Shown: positions 1 through 10,372 of the stretch, piece by piece
Layout of the letters: every line of letters starts with the position of its first letter
Position numbering within the stretch: the first letter of the stretch is position 1
DNA from: Branchipolynoe longqiensis
Lineage: Eukaryota; Annelida; Polychaeta; Phyllodocida; Polynoidae
Assembly: GCA_030323885.1 (NCBI GenBank)
Contig: CM059186.1
Span: 151,378,407-151,442,406, forward strand
Length of the DNA stretch: 64,000 bases
Reading direction: 5' to 3'
The notes under the pieces: generated by a model
What the model saw: only the letters and a program-made list of their open reading frames with translations
What the model was told of the DNA's origin: nothing
The model's database searches: none
Translations under genes and position numbers: made by a program

Positions 1-186
1 CAGCACCATGACCCGATATCTCAGTCAGTCATGTTAACCTGACACTGAGCTAACCAGTCCTTGCCCTATCCTATTAATGCCAAGTGCCAAGCTAGGAAGT
101 GACAAGTATCAATTGTGTATGTCATTGGTTTGACTCGACCGGGAAACAAACTCCCGATCTCGTGCACGGGAGGGCTGTGCTAGGGA
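1..186 (-). mobile_element. SINE-A copy, cut by window edge
   Basis: Reverse-strand SINE-A. The body words for 'cagcaccatgacc', 'ccttgccctatcctattaat' and 'cattggtttgactcgacc' occur in the family order and end in a degraded tRNA-like head. The 3' part lies outside the window. Confidence 0.85.
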
Positions 187-315
187 CATGCAGGGAAATT
201 TTCAAATATCAAGTAGCTTTTTCAATATAATGTATTCTGATTAAACACACTAATCCCTTTAATTTGCAAACTTTGCAGTCATTGCATCCTTTGTATTCCC
301 CCTTCATTGGAGTAT

Positions 316-560
316 ATGCAGCTTTAAGGATTCGCTCACGTGACTTTAAAGTTGCATAGTCCGATTGTTTTGAGTTTCTGTCATTTTCTGAGATACATAT
401 ATTAAATTGATTGTTATAATCTACCTTACTTTAGTTTGAAGTAACTTTTATTTGAAATGGCTAACTTTTGAAATATTTGAAGTGTAAACCTGTAAAAATA
501 ACTTTTGACAAGCATCCCAAAACTCTGGCACCATATGCTTCTATAATAACAGGTTATGTA
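316..560 (+). mobile_element. MITE-2 remnant, left part
   Basis: Starts near 'ttaaagttgcatagtc' and continues through 'tttctgtcattttctgagat' and 'ataatctacctta', matching the left half of the copy at 49.92 kb. Just upstream (316-325) is 'atgcagctttaa', the family's right end, so two copies once lay head to tail here. Confidence 0.65.
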
Positions 561-860
561 AATTGGTCGTAATGCGAAGCATTTCGTTTGATGCGAGGGA
601 GGGAAGCACTACCTACCCCCCCCCCGTACCCGCCTGTCACCACCCGCGCCTCGCCACGCCTTACTCCCTCCCCGGCCTACTCACGCCCCTGATCTCTCGT
701 TTGATGCGAGGGAGCAAGGACTCCGTAGGTGTCTCCCAGCACTCGCGCCTGCACGCTGTACGCCTCCTGAGCGATCACGCCTCTGCATGTCACTTCCCTT
801 TAAGGCCGCCGGTCTAGGCATAGCCTCAGTGCCACATTGCTTTTTCTTAGTGACTTTTAG
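561..860. other. GC-rich non-repetitive patch with a short direct repeat
   Basis: A GC-rich patch inside AT-rich DNA. A 17-bp word 'cgtttgatgcgagggag' occurs twice, about 111 bp apart (near 587 and 698). The reading frame across it has no recognisable domain. Confidence 0.4.
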
Positions 861-879
861 TTTAGTTTAGTTTCTTGCA

Positions 880-1480
880 TCACTTTTTAGATAAATATAT
901 CCGGTTGACTATTTGTCCTACTATTTATTATTCCTGAGTCATTTCGATGAAAAATGGCTAATTTTGGAGCAATTTGAGCTGAAAGAACCCAAAATCATTT
1001 CGACAAGCTTGTCAAAAGTCTTGTTGTTGTGGCCCAGATGCACATCTCGTGATGGTCACGCAATGAGGAATGACCTATTAATGTGTAGGTAGTCTGGAAC
1101 CTGACTAATGCCATATATGGTACTGGGAATGAGGGCAGGACTAATAAGGTCATGAGATTGACCTAATTGGTTAGTGGTCTCCTTTTTTAATGGCTGTCTC
1201 AAAGTGAGTGTCCGAAGGAATGGGGTTATAAATTCACAAATTATGCTCTATATGCTGTACTGAATCATTAGATAATACACCAGTATCTAAGTTGGATATA
1301 GGAACAAATGTAGGTAGTTCTTTTGATTTTGACAACATTATATTTGATCGGACTATGCAACTTTAATAAGTGCATTAGTATGTCAGTTAGATATGTAAAA
1401 TCAAATGGAAATAATTGTTTTGGTTTAGTAAAAGTGACGCTTTCATCGGACTATGCAGCTTTAATTAACGTTTCGTATCC
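880..1480 (+). mobile_element. MITE-2 remnants, middle and right parts
   Basis: A diverged middle segment at 880-1020 ('atggctaattttggagcaat') is followed by right-end sequence near 1277-1475 ('accagtatctaagttggata', 'ggactatgcagctttaatta'). It matches the 49.92 and 63.6 kb copies in order, with unrelated sequence between the blocks. Confidence 0.55.
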
Positions 1481-1486
1481 GTTTAG

Positions 1487-1862
1487 TGGTGGTGGTGGTG
1501 GCTGTGGTAGGGGTGTGGGGGTGTTAGGGGTGTTGGGGCTGTGGGTCGTTGGGGTGGTGGGGGTGGTGGGGGTGGTGGGAGTGGTGGGAGTGGTGGGGTG
1601 GTGGGGTGGTGGGGGGGGGGTGGTGTGCGTGGGTGGTGGGTGGTGGTGTGTGGGGTGGGGGTGGTGGGTGGTGTGCGGGGGTGGGGTGGGTGGGTGGTGT
1701 GGTGGGGGGTGGTGAGGTGGGGTGGGGGGGTGGGGGTGGGTGGGGTGGGTGTGGGGGTGTGGGTTGGTGGTTGGGGGGGGGTGGTGTGCGTGGGGGTGGG
1801 GGTGGTGGGGGTGGGGGTGTGGGGCGGGGGGGGGGGGGGTGTGTGTGCGTGGGGTGGGGAGT
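1487..1862 (+). repeat. G-rich (GGTGG/GGGGGT)n array
   Basis: About 375 bp made almost only of G and T on this strand, with many runs of three to nine G. Overlapping frames on both strands translate to Gly/Val/Trp-rich or Pro/Thr/His-rich low-complexity peptides and are not genes. The G runs could form G-quadruplexes. Confidence 0.95.
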
Positions 1863-2161
1863 TCAGACAGCTGTCATTGTGAATTAACATCAGAGCCAAC
1901 CTCAGGAACAAGTGTGTGGACATTTCAGGTTGACTTGCTATGCGGAAATGTCCATTACAGTCTGACAGAATATTCGTATCCTGGGAACGAAGTGAAGTGA
2001 TCGAGTGGTCACAGCGTTCATGGCCCATGCGGTAGGTGATGAGTGCTAGTGACCCCCAGGTCATTAAGTTTTTACATCAAAATACTTACCTCGATTATAT
2101 TTTACCTAAGTAACTTAGATACCGGTGTATTTATTAAGTATTTGTTGCTGCATATAAATGT

Positions 2162-2424
2162 GTTCAAACCAATGACTTAAAAATTGATACTTGTCACTTC
2201 CTAGCCACGCGCTCGGCATTATTAGGATAGGGCAAGGACTGGTTGGCTCAGTGTCAGGATAATGTGATTGAGTGGGATATCAGGTCATGGTGCTGGTGGC
2301 CTGGTCTCCCAGTGGGGCAGCACTATAAAGTCGCCATGAGTGCACACTGTCACAAGTCGGTACCCGTCCTGATATGACCATAAATGTTGCTAGGACGTAA
2401 AACAACAACCAACAAACAAACAAA
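2162..2424 (+). mobile_element. SINE-A, 5'-truncated, with target duplication
   Basis: Lacks the tRNA-like head and starts at 'gttcaaaccaatgac'. It runs through the body to 'gttgctaggacgtaaaac' and a (caac/caaa)n tail. The 12-bp word GCATATAAATGT flanks it exactly (2150-2161 and 2425-2436), so the truncation happened at insertion. Confidence 0.92.
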
Positions 2425-2589
2425 GCATATAAATGTATATTGAGTAAAATGAATAGAACATGTCACTGCTGTCAGAGTTTTGAAGTACATGCATAAATTA
2501 ATTTGCCATGTTTGCGTTTAAAATATCTCCAAAACTTGCCATTTAAAACAAAAGATTCTTCAAGCTAAAGTACAATAAGCTACTTTTGT

Positions 2590-2755
2590 TGTCCTTGCCC
2601 CATCCTAGTAATGCCGAACACCAGGCTAGGTGAAGAAAAGTAAACATTTTCAACTCATTGGTTTGACTTGGCTAGGGTTCATATATAGGGGTTCAAATCC
2701 CACGAACTACCGAAGCGGGAGGCGGACGCTAAACTCATTTGGCAATCCCATCTGA
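2590..2755 (-). mobile_element. SINE-A 5' half
   Basis: Reverse-strand tRNA-like head ('gggttcaaatccc' is the B-box side) plus the first body block 'ccttgccccatcctagtaat'. The 3' body is absent. Confidence 0.75.
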
Positions 2756-3030
2756 CTAATTAGCAACCTAATATATTTATTCAAATAAATGAGAGAAACT
2801 CAAAATCATTGAACTATGAAACGTTAATGTTGCTTAAATCTGCGTAATCTGAGGAAAGCAAACTTCAAACTAATGTAAAGTTGATTCCAGTCATCAACCT
2901 GAACCATTTCTCTAAGAATAAGGCAGTAATTAAAAACCATCAGATTATGTAACTCTAAATTTGGTGATGATTTGGAATATGAACAGTTTACTGGTGTGTC
3001 CAATGTTGGCATTCCAAACTCACATCCGAC

Positions 3031-3862
3031 AGATAGGCGTCTAGATCACAGCAGAGGGAATATTAGCATCGCACAGATATGTTTCTAGATCACAGTGGAG
3101 TAAATATTAGCATCACACTGACACGCTTCTAGATCAGGGTGGAGGGAATATTAGCATCACACAGACATGCTTCTAGATCACGGTGGAACAAATATTAGCA
3201 TCACACAGACATGCTTTTAGAACATGACAGAGGGAATATTAGCATCACACAGACACGCTTCTAGATCACGGCAGAGGGAATATTAGCATCACACAGACAT
3301 GTTTCTAGATCACAGTGGAGTAAATATTAGCATCACACTGACACGCTTCTAGATCAGGGTGGAGGGAATATTAGCATCACACAGACATGCTTTTAGAACA
3401 CAATGGAGGGAATATTAGCATCACACAGACATGCTTCTAGATCACGGTGGAACAAATATTAGCATCACACAGACATGCTTTTAGAACATGACAGAGGGAA
3501 TATTAGCATCACACAGACACGCTTCTAGATCACGGCAGAGGGAATATTAGCATCACACAGACATGCTTCTAGATCAGGGCGGAATGAATATTAGCATCAC
3601 ACAGAAATGCTTCTCGATCACGGCAGAGGGAATATTAGCATCACACAAACATGCTCCTAGATCATGGCAGAGGGAATATTAGCATCACACAGACACACTT
3701 CTAGATCAGGGCGGAGTGAATATTAGCATCATGCAGACACGCTTCTAGATCACGGCAGAGGGAATATATGCATCACACAGACATGCTTCTAGATCACGGC
3801 AGAGGGAATATATGCATCACACAGACATGCTTCTAGATCATGGCGGAGGGAATATTAGCATC
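3031..3862 (+). repeat. 44-bp tandem satellite with higher-order repeat
   Basis: About 19 units of 44 bp with core 'ttctagatca' and 'gggaatattagcatcacaca'. Variant units recur in order: the set at 3075-3294 is repeated from 3295 with one extra unit inserted, so 220 bp and 264 bp blocks are visible. No unique spacers, so not CRISPR. Confidence 0.95.
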
Positions 3863-4113
3863 CCCTATTCACTCCCTCCACACTCTATCCCCTCATTCTT
3901 CTATCATGAATCAGCAGGACCTGTCTGTGTTGAAGTGGAATGGAGGCTTAAAATTAAATGACACAATTTCAAAACCTGTCCCGGTTATTAATGCTGATAA
4001 CTCCTTTATCGTTATGTATATAATTATGCCGTACCTTTTATTATGCGAATATAAATAATGAATGAGATTCCTCCCCATCATTTACTGCGTGGCTGCTCTT
4101 CTCATCTCCGCAG

Positions 4114-4188
4114 AAGATACCGGCACCGGTGGCGCCACCACCGCCCGTTACCGACACTATCCATTACTGCACAGTGTTGTCACTAGCT
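4114..4188 (+). CDS. candidate isolated coding exon
   Basis: The 75-bp GC-rich block is preceded by a pyrimidine-rich tract ending 'tcatctccgcag' and followed by 'gtgagt', a near-consensus pair of splice sites. It is open in one frame and its length is a multiple of three, encoding 25 residues (KIPAPVAPPPPVTDTIHYCT... then VLSLA). AT-rich DNA lies on both sides. I recognise no family and see no neighbouring exon, so this is a splice-signal prediction only. Confidence 0.25.
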
Positions 4189-4205
4189 GTGAGTCACATA
4201 TTAGT

Positions 4206-4380
4206 CGGCACTGACCTCTCAGGCAGGGAGCCACATAGACACGTTGGCGTAGCCAGGGTGATTGCATCAGAGGGCCTTGTTAGTGAAATGGTTAAGACGC
4301 ACGCCCTGGAATGCAAAGAAATGTCGGTTCGAATCCTGCTCTCGGAACAAAATATTTCCCATTTTCATCACCTGCATGAC
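4206..4380 (+). mobile_element. SINE-D copy
   Basis: A leader 'cactgacctctcaggcaggg' is followed about 80 bp later by tRNA-like A-box ('ttagtgaaatggttaagacg') and B-box ('ggttcgaatcc') motifs, then 'atttcccattttcatcacc'. An AT microsatellite follows directly at 4380-4425. Confidence 0.85.
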
Positions 4381-4450
4381 ATATATATATACCTATATAC
4401 ATATATATATATACATACATGTATAGATACATATGGTATAACGAGGGGCC

Positions 4451-5010
4451 TTTAAGGAGATACCAACGAGAGTTCGTTCATCCAAGTAACGTATATAAAG
4501 TATAAGTAACTTGTTGAAGTGGAAGAACATAGATTATATATACATATACGAGGAGTTACCTGTGCATTTATATTAGCATAATCGAATATACATCACATGT
4601 ATATATCTATATATAATTGTGTATTTGATTGGCGTAATAAATATATTATCATATACACATTCACATGTTAAACCTGTCTCAGACTATTCATAATTTAAGA
4701 TTCTAAGTATTTGGCATTTATTTACTCCAGGTCTGCAGGAAATAATGCAACAGTCACTTATCTCTTTTATTTTGTCTCTCCTCTTTTTTTTTGTAGCCCA
4801 ATCACATTCTCGAAATACGCCGATGTAAATCACCTGCTGAATGGATCCTCTATTAGATTTCTTCTCTTCTCTCTTTTTTTCTTTCTCTTTTTTGTTCTTT
4901 TTGTGTGTGTGTGTCTTTGTTCTTTTTTTTGTGTGTGTGGGGATGTAAAGTGCGGAAAACTTCAACATCTGAATAGGCGTGTTCTGAGTTCCGCTGTTCC
5001 CTGAGGAAAG
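4451..5010. other. AT-rich DNA with pyrimidine and GT runs
   Basis: No repeat family was recognised at 4451-4780. At 4781-4945 there are long T/C runs and (GT)n. A 'ctctttttttttgtag' acceptor-like site at 4785-4797 precedes about 55 open bases, but no donor or protein similarity supports an exon. Confidence 0.4.
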
Positions 5011-5011
5011 A

Positions 5012-5049
5012 CTGTAGCTGTGACCCAACACGCCGGGTCACAGCTACAG
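5012..5049. repeat. perfect 15-bp hairpin
   Basis: CTGTAGCTGTGACCC (5012-5026) and its exact reverse complement (5035-5049) are separated by an 8-nt loop. A diverged copy of the left arm and loop recurs at 5570-5594, just beyond the SINE-A at 5211-5504. Confidence 0.85.
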
Positions 5050-5210
5050 CTTATACACCGGAAGTACCCCTCCCAGCTCTATCTTTCGCAATGGAACCTA
5101 CATTTTAAACTCAACTCAGTTTGCATCTCAAACCGCATGCCTCCTAATGACCAATCTTGGTCAGGTTATGTATTGTCACACATTCGGTTCTAATGTAGAT
5201 TGCAGTAAAG

Positions 5211-5504
5211 TTTTACATGCTAGCAACATCTAAGGTCATATCAGGACAGGTACCGACCTGTGACAACATGCACTCGTGGTGATTGTATTATGCTGCCCCA
5301 CTGAGAGACCAATTTTCCACTCAGTCACATTATCCTGATACTGATCAAACCAGTCCTTGCCCTATCCCAGTAATGCTGAGCGCCAGGCTAGGTAGCAACA
5401 AGTATCAGTTTTGTAGGTCATTGGTTTGACTCGACCAGAAATAGAACTGCCGACCTTCTTCCACACGGGAAGCCTGTGCTCTACCGATTCGGCCACCGCG
5501 TCCA
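5211..5504 (-). mobile_element. SINE-A copy
   Basis: Nearly full-length reverse-strand copy. It runs from the tail ('ctagcaacatctaaggtcat') through the body to the tRNA-like head ('gctctaccgattcggccacc'). A short internal deletion removes the 'gcaccatgacctgatatc' block. Confidence 0.9.
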
Positions 5505-5737
5505 GTACACTTCTTGTATCGTGGTGGGTATGCGTGTTTTCACCACCTCCCCTACACTCCACTATTAACTTGTAGCTGTGATCCAACATGCCGAGACCCA
5601 TCTTCACTCCTTCCTGAGGGACCAGCGGATCTAAAAATACCCGCATTACCAACGAGATAGCTCTTATAGATTAAGTATTCAAACACTCCCCACCCCAACC
5701 CCAACTCCAACCCTAACCCAAACTCCCACCCAGCCCC

Positions 5738-6066
5738 CAGCCGAATTGGTAATGCACAGGCCTCCCAGGCGGCAGATCGGGAGTTCAATTCCCAGTTGGA
5801 ATCAAACCAATGACTTACAAAATTGATATTTGTCGCTTCCTAGCTTGGCGCTCAGCATTAATACTATAATAGGATATGGCAAGGGCTGGTCAGCTTAGTG
5901 TCATGATAATGGGACTGAATAAGATATTGGGTCATAGTGCTGGCGGCGTGATGTCCCAGTGAGGCAGCACTATAAAGTTTCCATGAGTGCACAGTGTCAC
6001 AAATCGGTACCCGTCCTGATATGACCTTAGATGTTGCCAGGACGTAAAACTCCACAATCCATCCAT
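5738..6066 (+). mobile_element. SINE-A copy, inverted to its neighbour
   Basis: Full-length plus-strand copy with a head lacking part of the A box, a B-box-like 'gagttcaattccc', the body, and 'ttgccaggacgtaaaac'. With the copy at 5211-5504 it forms an inverted pair separated by about 230 bp. Confidence 0.9.
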
Positions 6067-6139
6067 CCACCCCTCCCATCCTCACATCGTACCCATATAC
6101 GATGCTGTGGCCCACGGAAGTATCCCTTTCTTTGTAGTG

Positions 6140-6720
6140 CAACCACCACGTGGGATTTCCCAATAAGGCGTGGTAGAACCTGAAGTGGACCCATGGGATT
6201 ACTCTCCATTCCCCTCCCCCCCCCCTCCCCCCCCCCTTTCTAGGATGAAGGAGGGCTTAGAGGGCGCAACGGAACCGAAGGGCGATAAATTATAAAACTC
6301 GACTCCTCCCACATCGCATCGGCGCCCACCGGAAGTGGCTTTCCACGTGGGATATATTCTCTTTTAGTACCTCGGCAGCCCGGTAGGTGGCCGCCGTCAC
6401 CGCGGTAACCCCCGCCCCCCTTCCATCCCCCTTATGGTATGTTGTATATAGCCGCCAGGACAGGTATCCGTTGGGTCCCTTAAGGCTAGATCCCCGGCAA
6501 GCGGGCGTCTCGTGGACCACGGCTTTTGGAGGGTCACGTGGCCCTACCACGTGACCCGCCCCCACCTCCCAGCTCCCCTCAGAATCCCCACCCGTCCGCC
6601 CGCCGCCTCTCCCTTCCCCGCAGTCACGTGACAGCTCCGACGGAAGGAACGACGTGAACGGGACGATGCGGGGGGTAAGCGCCTGAAGGCGAGGCTCCAT
6701 TAAAGATCTGGTCACGTGAT
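6140..6720. promoter_or_regulatory. GC-rich region with six CACGTG E-boxes
   Basis: CACGTG occurs at 6147, 6344, 6535, 6548, 6625 and 6713. Two sit in an 11-bp inverted repeat (6531-6541 and 6547-6557), and one is a full GTCACGTGAC palindrome (6623-6632), the CLEAR/TFE-type site. A regulatory role is inference; the reverse-strand frame here has no recognisable protein. Confidence 0.4.
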
Positions 6721-6777
6721 TTTACCATAAAGGCCTTATATGAATATTCCATGTATCCTAACACGATATTCATATAT

Positions 6778-6803
6778 GGGTCATTCTCAGAAATTGTACG
6801 GAG
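6778..6803 (+). mobile_element. terminal repeat fragment of the GGGTCATTC MITE (left side)
   Basis: 'gggtcattctcagaaattgt' matches the terminal inverted repeat of the element at 57077-57656. SINE-C is inserted immediately after it; the MITE end continues at 7128-7180. Confidence 0.6.
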
Positions 6804-7127
6804 CGAGACGTAGCTCAGGCGGTAGGGTGTCTACCTGTGAAGGTGTCAGTCATCTCATCGATCCTTCTCAGTGGACACATTTGCAGTTTGGGGGTATTTC
6901 CAGTTCCAACCAGTGGCCCACAACTGGTTCATCAAAGGCTGTGGTATGTGATGTCCTGTCTGTGGGAAAGTGCCTATAAAAGACCCCCTGCTGCTTATCG
7001 GAAAGAGTAGCCTATGTGGCAGCAGTGGGTTTCCTCCAAAGAAATATGTCAGAATGACCATATGTTCAACGTCCAATAACCGAAGATAAAAATCAATGCG
7101 CTCTAGATATGTTGTTAAATAAAACAA
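6804..7127 (+). mobile_element. SINE-C (V-domain-like, RUDI-type)
   Basis: The tRNA-like head ('gtagctcaggcggtagg') is followed by 'ggcccacaactggttcatca', 'tcctgtctgtgggaaagtgc', 'ataaaagaccccctgctgct' and the end 'gctctagatatgttgttaaa'. This order resembles mollusc V-domain SINEs from memory. Near-identical words flank it ('ttctcagaaattgt' and 'tcttcagaaactgt'), reading as a slightly mutated target duplication. Confidence 0.8.
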
Positions 7128-7180
7128 GCTTTTTTATCTTCAGAAACTGTGTGTCACATATTTGGTTTCCACGTTACATT
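7128..7180 (+). mobile_element. GGGTCATTC MITE terminal fragment (right of SINE-C)
   Basis: 'cttcagaaactgtgtgtcac' and 'atatttggtttccacgttac' match the reverse complement of the right end of the 57077-57656 element. This is the continuation of the host repeat split by SINE-C. Confidence 0.6.
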
Positions 7181-7186
7181 GCTAAT

Positions 7187-7510
7187 GGTTGGTTGGTTTT
7201 AACTCCTGAAAACATTTAAGGTCACATCAGGACAGCTACCGACTTGTGACAGTGTACACACATGGTACTTTATAGTGTTGCCCCACTGTGAGACCAGGCT
7301 GCCAGCACCATGACCTAATATCACACAAAGTCACATTATCCTGATATTGTCCTAACCAGTCCTTCTTGTCTTATGCTAATAATGCTGAGCGCCTGGCTAG
7401 GACGCAATAAGTATACATTTGTCAGTCATTGGTTTGACTCGACTGGGAAGCGAAATCCCGATCTCCCACACGGGAGGTCTGCGCTCTACCGATTTGCCCA
7501 CTGCGTCTGG
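7187..7510 (-). mobile_element. SINE-A copy
   Basis: Full-length reverse-strand copy from 'ggttggttttaactcctgaa' to the tRNA-like head 'gcgctctaccgatttgccca'. Confidence 0.9.
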
Positions 7511-7760
7511 TTAGACGTGTGTAAACGCATGTGGACTTGTGTGGACGTATGTGGAGTGCATGGACATGTGTAGACGTGTATGGACATGTGCGGACGTGCG
7601 TAGACGATTGTGCTCATTTGTAAACATGCATTCACGTGTGGACGAGGGTAGACGTGTGTTAACGTGTGTGGACGTGCATGGAGCATATGAGGATTATGCG
7701 GCCGTGTGGACGTGTCTAGACGTGTATAGACGTGTGTAGACATGTGTACACGTGTAAGCA
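7511..7760 (+). repeat. ~12-bp minisatellite (gtgtggacgtat)n
   Basis: Degenerate tandem units such as 'gtgtagacgtgt', 'gtgtggacgtgc' and 'gtgcggacgtgc'. The long open frames on both strands are products of the periodicity. Confidence 0.9.
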
Positions 7761-8103
7761 TTTCTCAGGTTGAACTTGGTGACTTCTAGTTCTACTGCTG
7801 TTGAACAATAGCCACGCCATCAGAGCCACGTTATGACATTACACACACACACATATTGTCGTCCACTCGGCCGCTGGTTCCCTCCGTCATTCATCACAGA
7901 TCCTTCCCCTCGCAGGAACCAGCATTAATCGTATCCGGCTAGTCGGCATCAGATCCCCAGAGCCAACCCCCACCCCTCCCCTCCACCCGGTTCTAACACC
8001 CTCTCATCAACTACCACTTACCCCGTCCCCTTTCTCATGCGGTACAGACCCCGACAGCTCCGGCATCCCCTCGCCTCCTCCCCTGCCCGCCGGCCCGACG
8101 GGC
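7761..8103. other. unique-looking sequence
   Basis: Contains a short (CA)n at 7841-7852 and mildly GC-rich sequence. No gene, tRNA or repeat family was recognised. Confidence 0.4.
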
Positions 8104-8261
8104 GGACAGGTGTGAGCCCCGGGGTAGGACGGATGTGGGGTCGGGGAGAGATAGGTGTGTGTTCAGGGAGAGACGGGTGTGTGTTCGGGAGAGACGGGGG
8201 TGTGATCGGGGAGAGACGGGGGTTGGTCGGGGAGAGACGGGTGTGAGTGACCCCAACACCC
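8104..8261 (+). repeat. ~25-bp G-rich minisatellite, left part
   Basis: Units like 'cggggagagacgggtgtgtg' repeat five to six times. Similar 'ggggagacgggtgtgagg' units resume at 8790, right of the inserted 8262-8750 element. Confidence 0.8.
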
Positions 8262-8750
8262 GGTGATGCAGTTTCCGCGGCACACCAGTTTGCGAGGGAC
8301 ACATACATTCAAATGCATTGTCAATGGCCGTGAGCAAATCTTCATACAGAAAAAGTCAAATATCTCTCAAATTACACCACCTAGAAGCAACCCAGTTGGA
8401 ACACATATAGAAAACATATTCAATGAATAGATTATATTAAATTTATAAGGTTAGGCTTCTGAACTTCTATTACTTTTGAATAAAACTAATGTTTTGCACT
8501 GCGCATACCGTCAAACTCAAGGCATTGTCAATGGTCGTGAGCAATCTTCATACAGAAAATACAGAAAAGGTGAAATAGCTCTAAAACCACACCACGTAGA
8601 AACAAATCGCTTGGTACACATGTAGAAATCATCTTTACCAAAAACATTATATTACATTTATAAGGTTAGTGACGATGCTGTTCGATTTTGACGCATGCGC
8701 AGAAGCGATGTGTCCCTCGCAAACTCGTATGCTGCAGAAACTGCAACACC
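8262..8750. mobile_element. inverted-repeat element carrying a 207-bp satellite
   Basis: Terminal inverted repeats of about 43 bp: 'ggtgatgcagtttccgcggc' at the left, and at the right the reverse complement begins 'ggtgttgcagtttctgcagc'; both include 'agtttgcgagggacacat'. Inside are about 1.7 tandem units of ~207 bp starting at 8315 and 8522 ('gcattgtcaatggycgtgag'). No coding capacity. Confidence 0.85.
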
Positions 8751-8990
8751 GGCACAGGCTTGGGGACCAGGGCGTACGTACAGGTGTGGGACCATGGGGA
8801 GACGGGTGTGAGGCCGGGGCGTACGGACAATGCGACCCGGGGAATGGATGAGTGCGTGCCGGGCAGACGGATGGGTTCCGGGGACAGACTGGTGTGGGTC
8901 TCCCGTCTCCAGGGACCGGCGGGTGCAGGCCCCGGGCGATGGACGGGTGTTCACCCGGGGACGTACGTACATGTCTTGACAGGAGAGAAG
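8751..8990 (+). repeat. G-rich minisatellite, right part
   Basis: Degenerate units around 'ggacgggtgt' and 'gtacggac' resemble the left array at 8104-8261. The transposon at 8262-8750 appears to split one array. Confidence 0.6.
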
Positions 8991-9104
8991 GCTGGGGTCC
9001 CCCACCAGTCCAATCACCACCCCCTTTCCCCACCGACCCCCGCCCTCCAGACCACCCTATCACCCCGGTAACACCTCCGCTCCCATCGCTATCACTCTTT
9101 GCCC

Positions 9105-9515
9105 CAACGATGTATTCCCTACGATGGATTCCATATGACGGCTGCCCTACGATTGGATTCCCTACGATGGATTCCATATGAAGAATACCATATGATGGAT
9201 GCCCTATGATCGAACTCCTACAATGGAATTCCTACGATAGAATCCTTGCGATGGATGCCCTACAATGGACAACCTAAGATGGAAGCCCTACGATTAATGC
9301 CTTACAATGGAAACCCTACAATGAAAATCCTACGATGAATTCCCTACGATGGATGCCCTACGATGGAAACTCTACCATGGAAACTCTAAGATCGATGCCC
9401 TATGATGGAACCCCTACGATAGAAGCCCTACAAGGGATGCCCTACATTTAATTCCCTACGATGGACGCCCTAGAATTGAACCCCTATGATGGATGCCTAC
9501 GATGGATGCCCAGTC
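9105..9515 (+). repeat. 13-14-bp minisatellite (gatgccctacgatg)n
   Basis: About 30 degenerate units with core 'ccctacgatgga'. Unit length drifts between 12 and 15 bp. Confidence 0.9.
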
Positions 9516-9659
9516 GTTCCGTCTTCCCCAAGTTGGCATTTCTCCGTCGTTCCCATCATTCCACCCGGCACATTCCACCGGTCCTATTGCCACGTGACCC
9601 GGCAGGCCGTGCCACAACTATTGGCACGAATCTAGTAATATGGCGATAATCGATCTGTC

Positions 9660-10035
9660 TCGCAGTCTCCCCCCCCCCACCCCCCCGAACCCACGCTATT
9701 GCCATGACCGGGCTCACATCCCCTGCCCCCCCCCTTTTGCCCCTCCCCATACTCCCTCCCGCCCCCCTCCTCCTAGTGCCCCAGTCCCACCTCGCCCTCA
9801 TCCCTCCTGCACCTGTCTTCTTCCCCCAATCCTCACCCCCCTCCCTCCCTCCCCACCCCACCCCAACCCTACATCCCGCTCCCTGCCTTTCCGTCTACCA
9901 CGTCCCCATCCCGATCAGCCCCCCCCCCCCCCCCACCTCCCACCCTCCACCTCACCCCGACCTCCATCCCACACCCACCATCTCCCCATCTCCTTCCTGT
10001 CACCCCATCCACCTCCCTGGCCCCTAGCCCCCTAC
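9660..10035. repeat. C-rich low-complexity tract
   Basis: Long runs of C with interspersed A and T. Forward frames give Pro/Ser-rich translations of no specific family. Confidence 0.85.
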
Positions 10036-10069
10036 CTCCCCCTCCCTTCTGCCATTTTTCTTTCTTTTC

Positions 10070-10372
10070 TTGAAGATTTATACTGCCTATTATGGATAAG
10101 TCAGAATAGACTTGTTTTCACCATGAGGCAGTTTGTTGATAGAAAGCCTGAGCCTACACTTTTACCGCCCCAAGTGATTTTTAACCTCCCACACCACATA
10201 CATATGGTATGAGAGCAACTGGCCTTTGATGACGCTGTAAGTTATACACAGCGGTGGATATCCAATGTAGCAGAGGTGGGGGCATGGGGAATCGAACTAC
10301 TGACCTTCAGATTAGGAGTCCAACCTAGAACAAAGTCAGACATTCTAACCACTCCGCCACAGAGGACAACAT
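10070..10372 (-). mobile_element. SINE-B copy, tail type 2
   Basis: Reverse-strand copy. The head reads in reverse as 'gtcctctgtggcggagtggt' with B-box complement 'ggaatcgaac'. The tail 'cttgaagatttatactgcct' matches the ends of the copies at 29.4 and 38.3 kb. Confidence 0.9.

Noticed and set aside
1483..2064. 193-codon reverse frame rich in Pro/Thr/His
   Set aside because: Dominated by the G/T array at 1487-1862.
3031..3862. CRISPR-like array
   Set aside because: Units are directly adjacent 44-mers without unique spacers, in an animal-like genome.
5687..5730. Telomere-like C-rich repeat
   Set aside because: Units such as 'ccaacccc' and 'ccaacccta' are irregular and only ~40 bp long; not an interstitial telomere.
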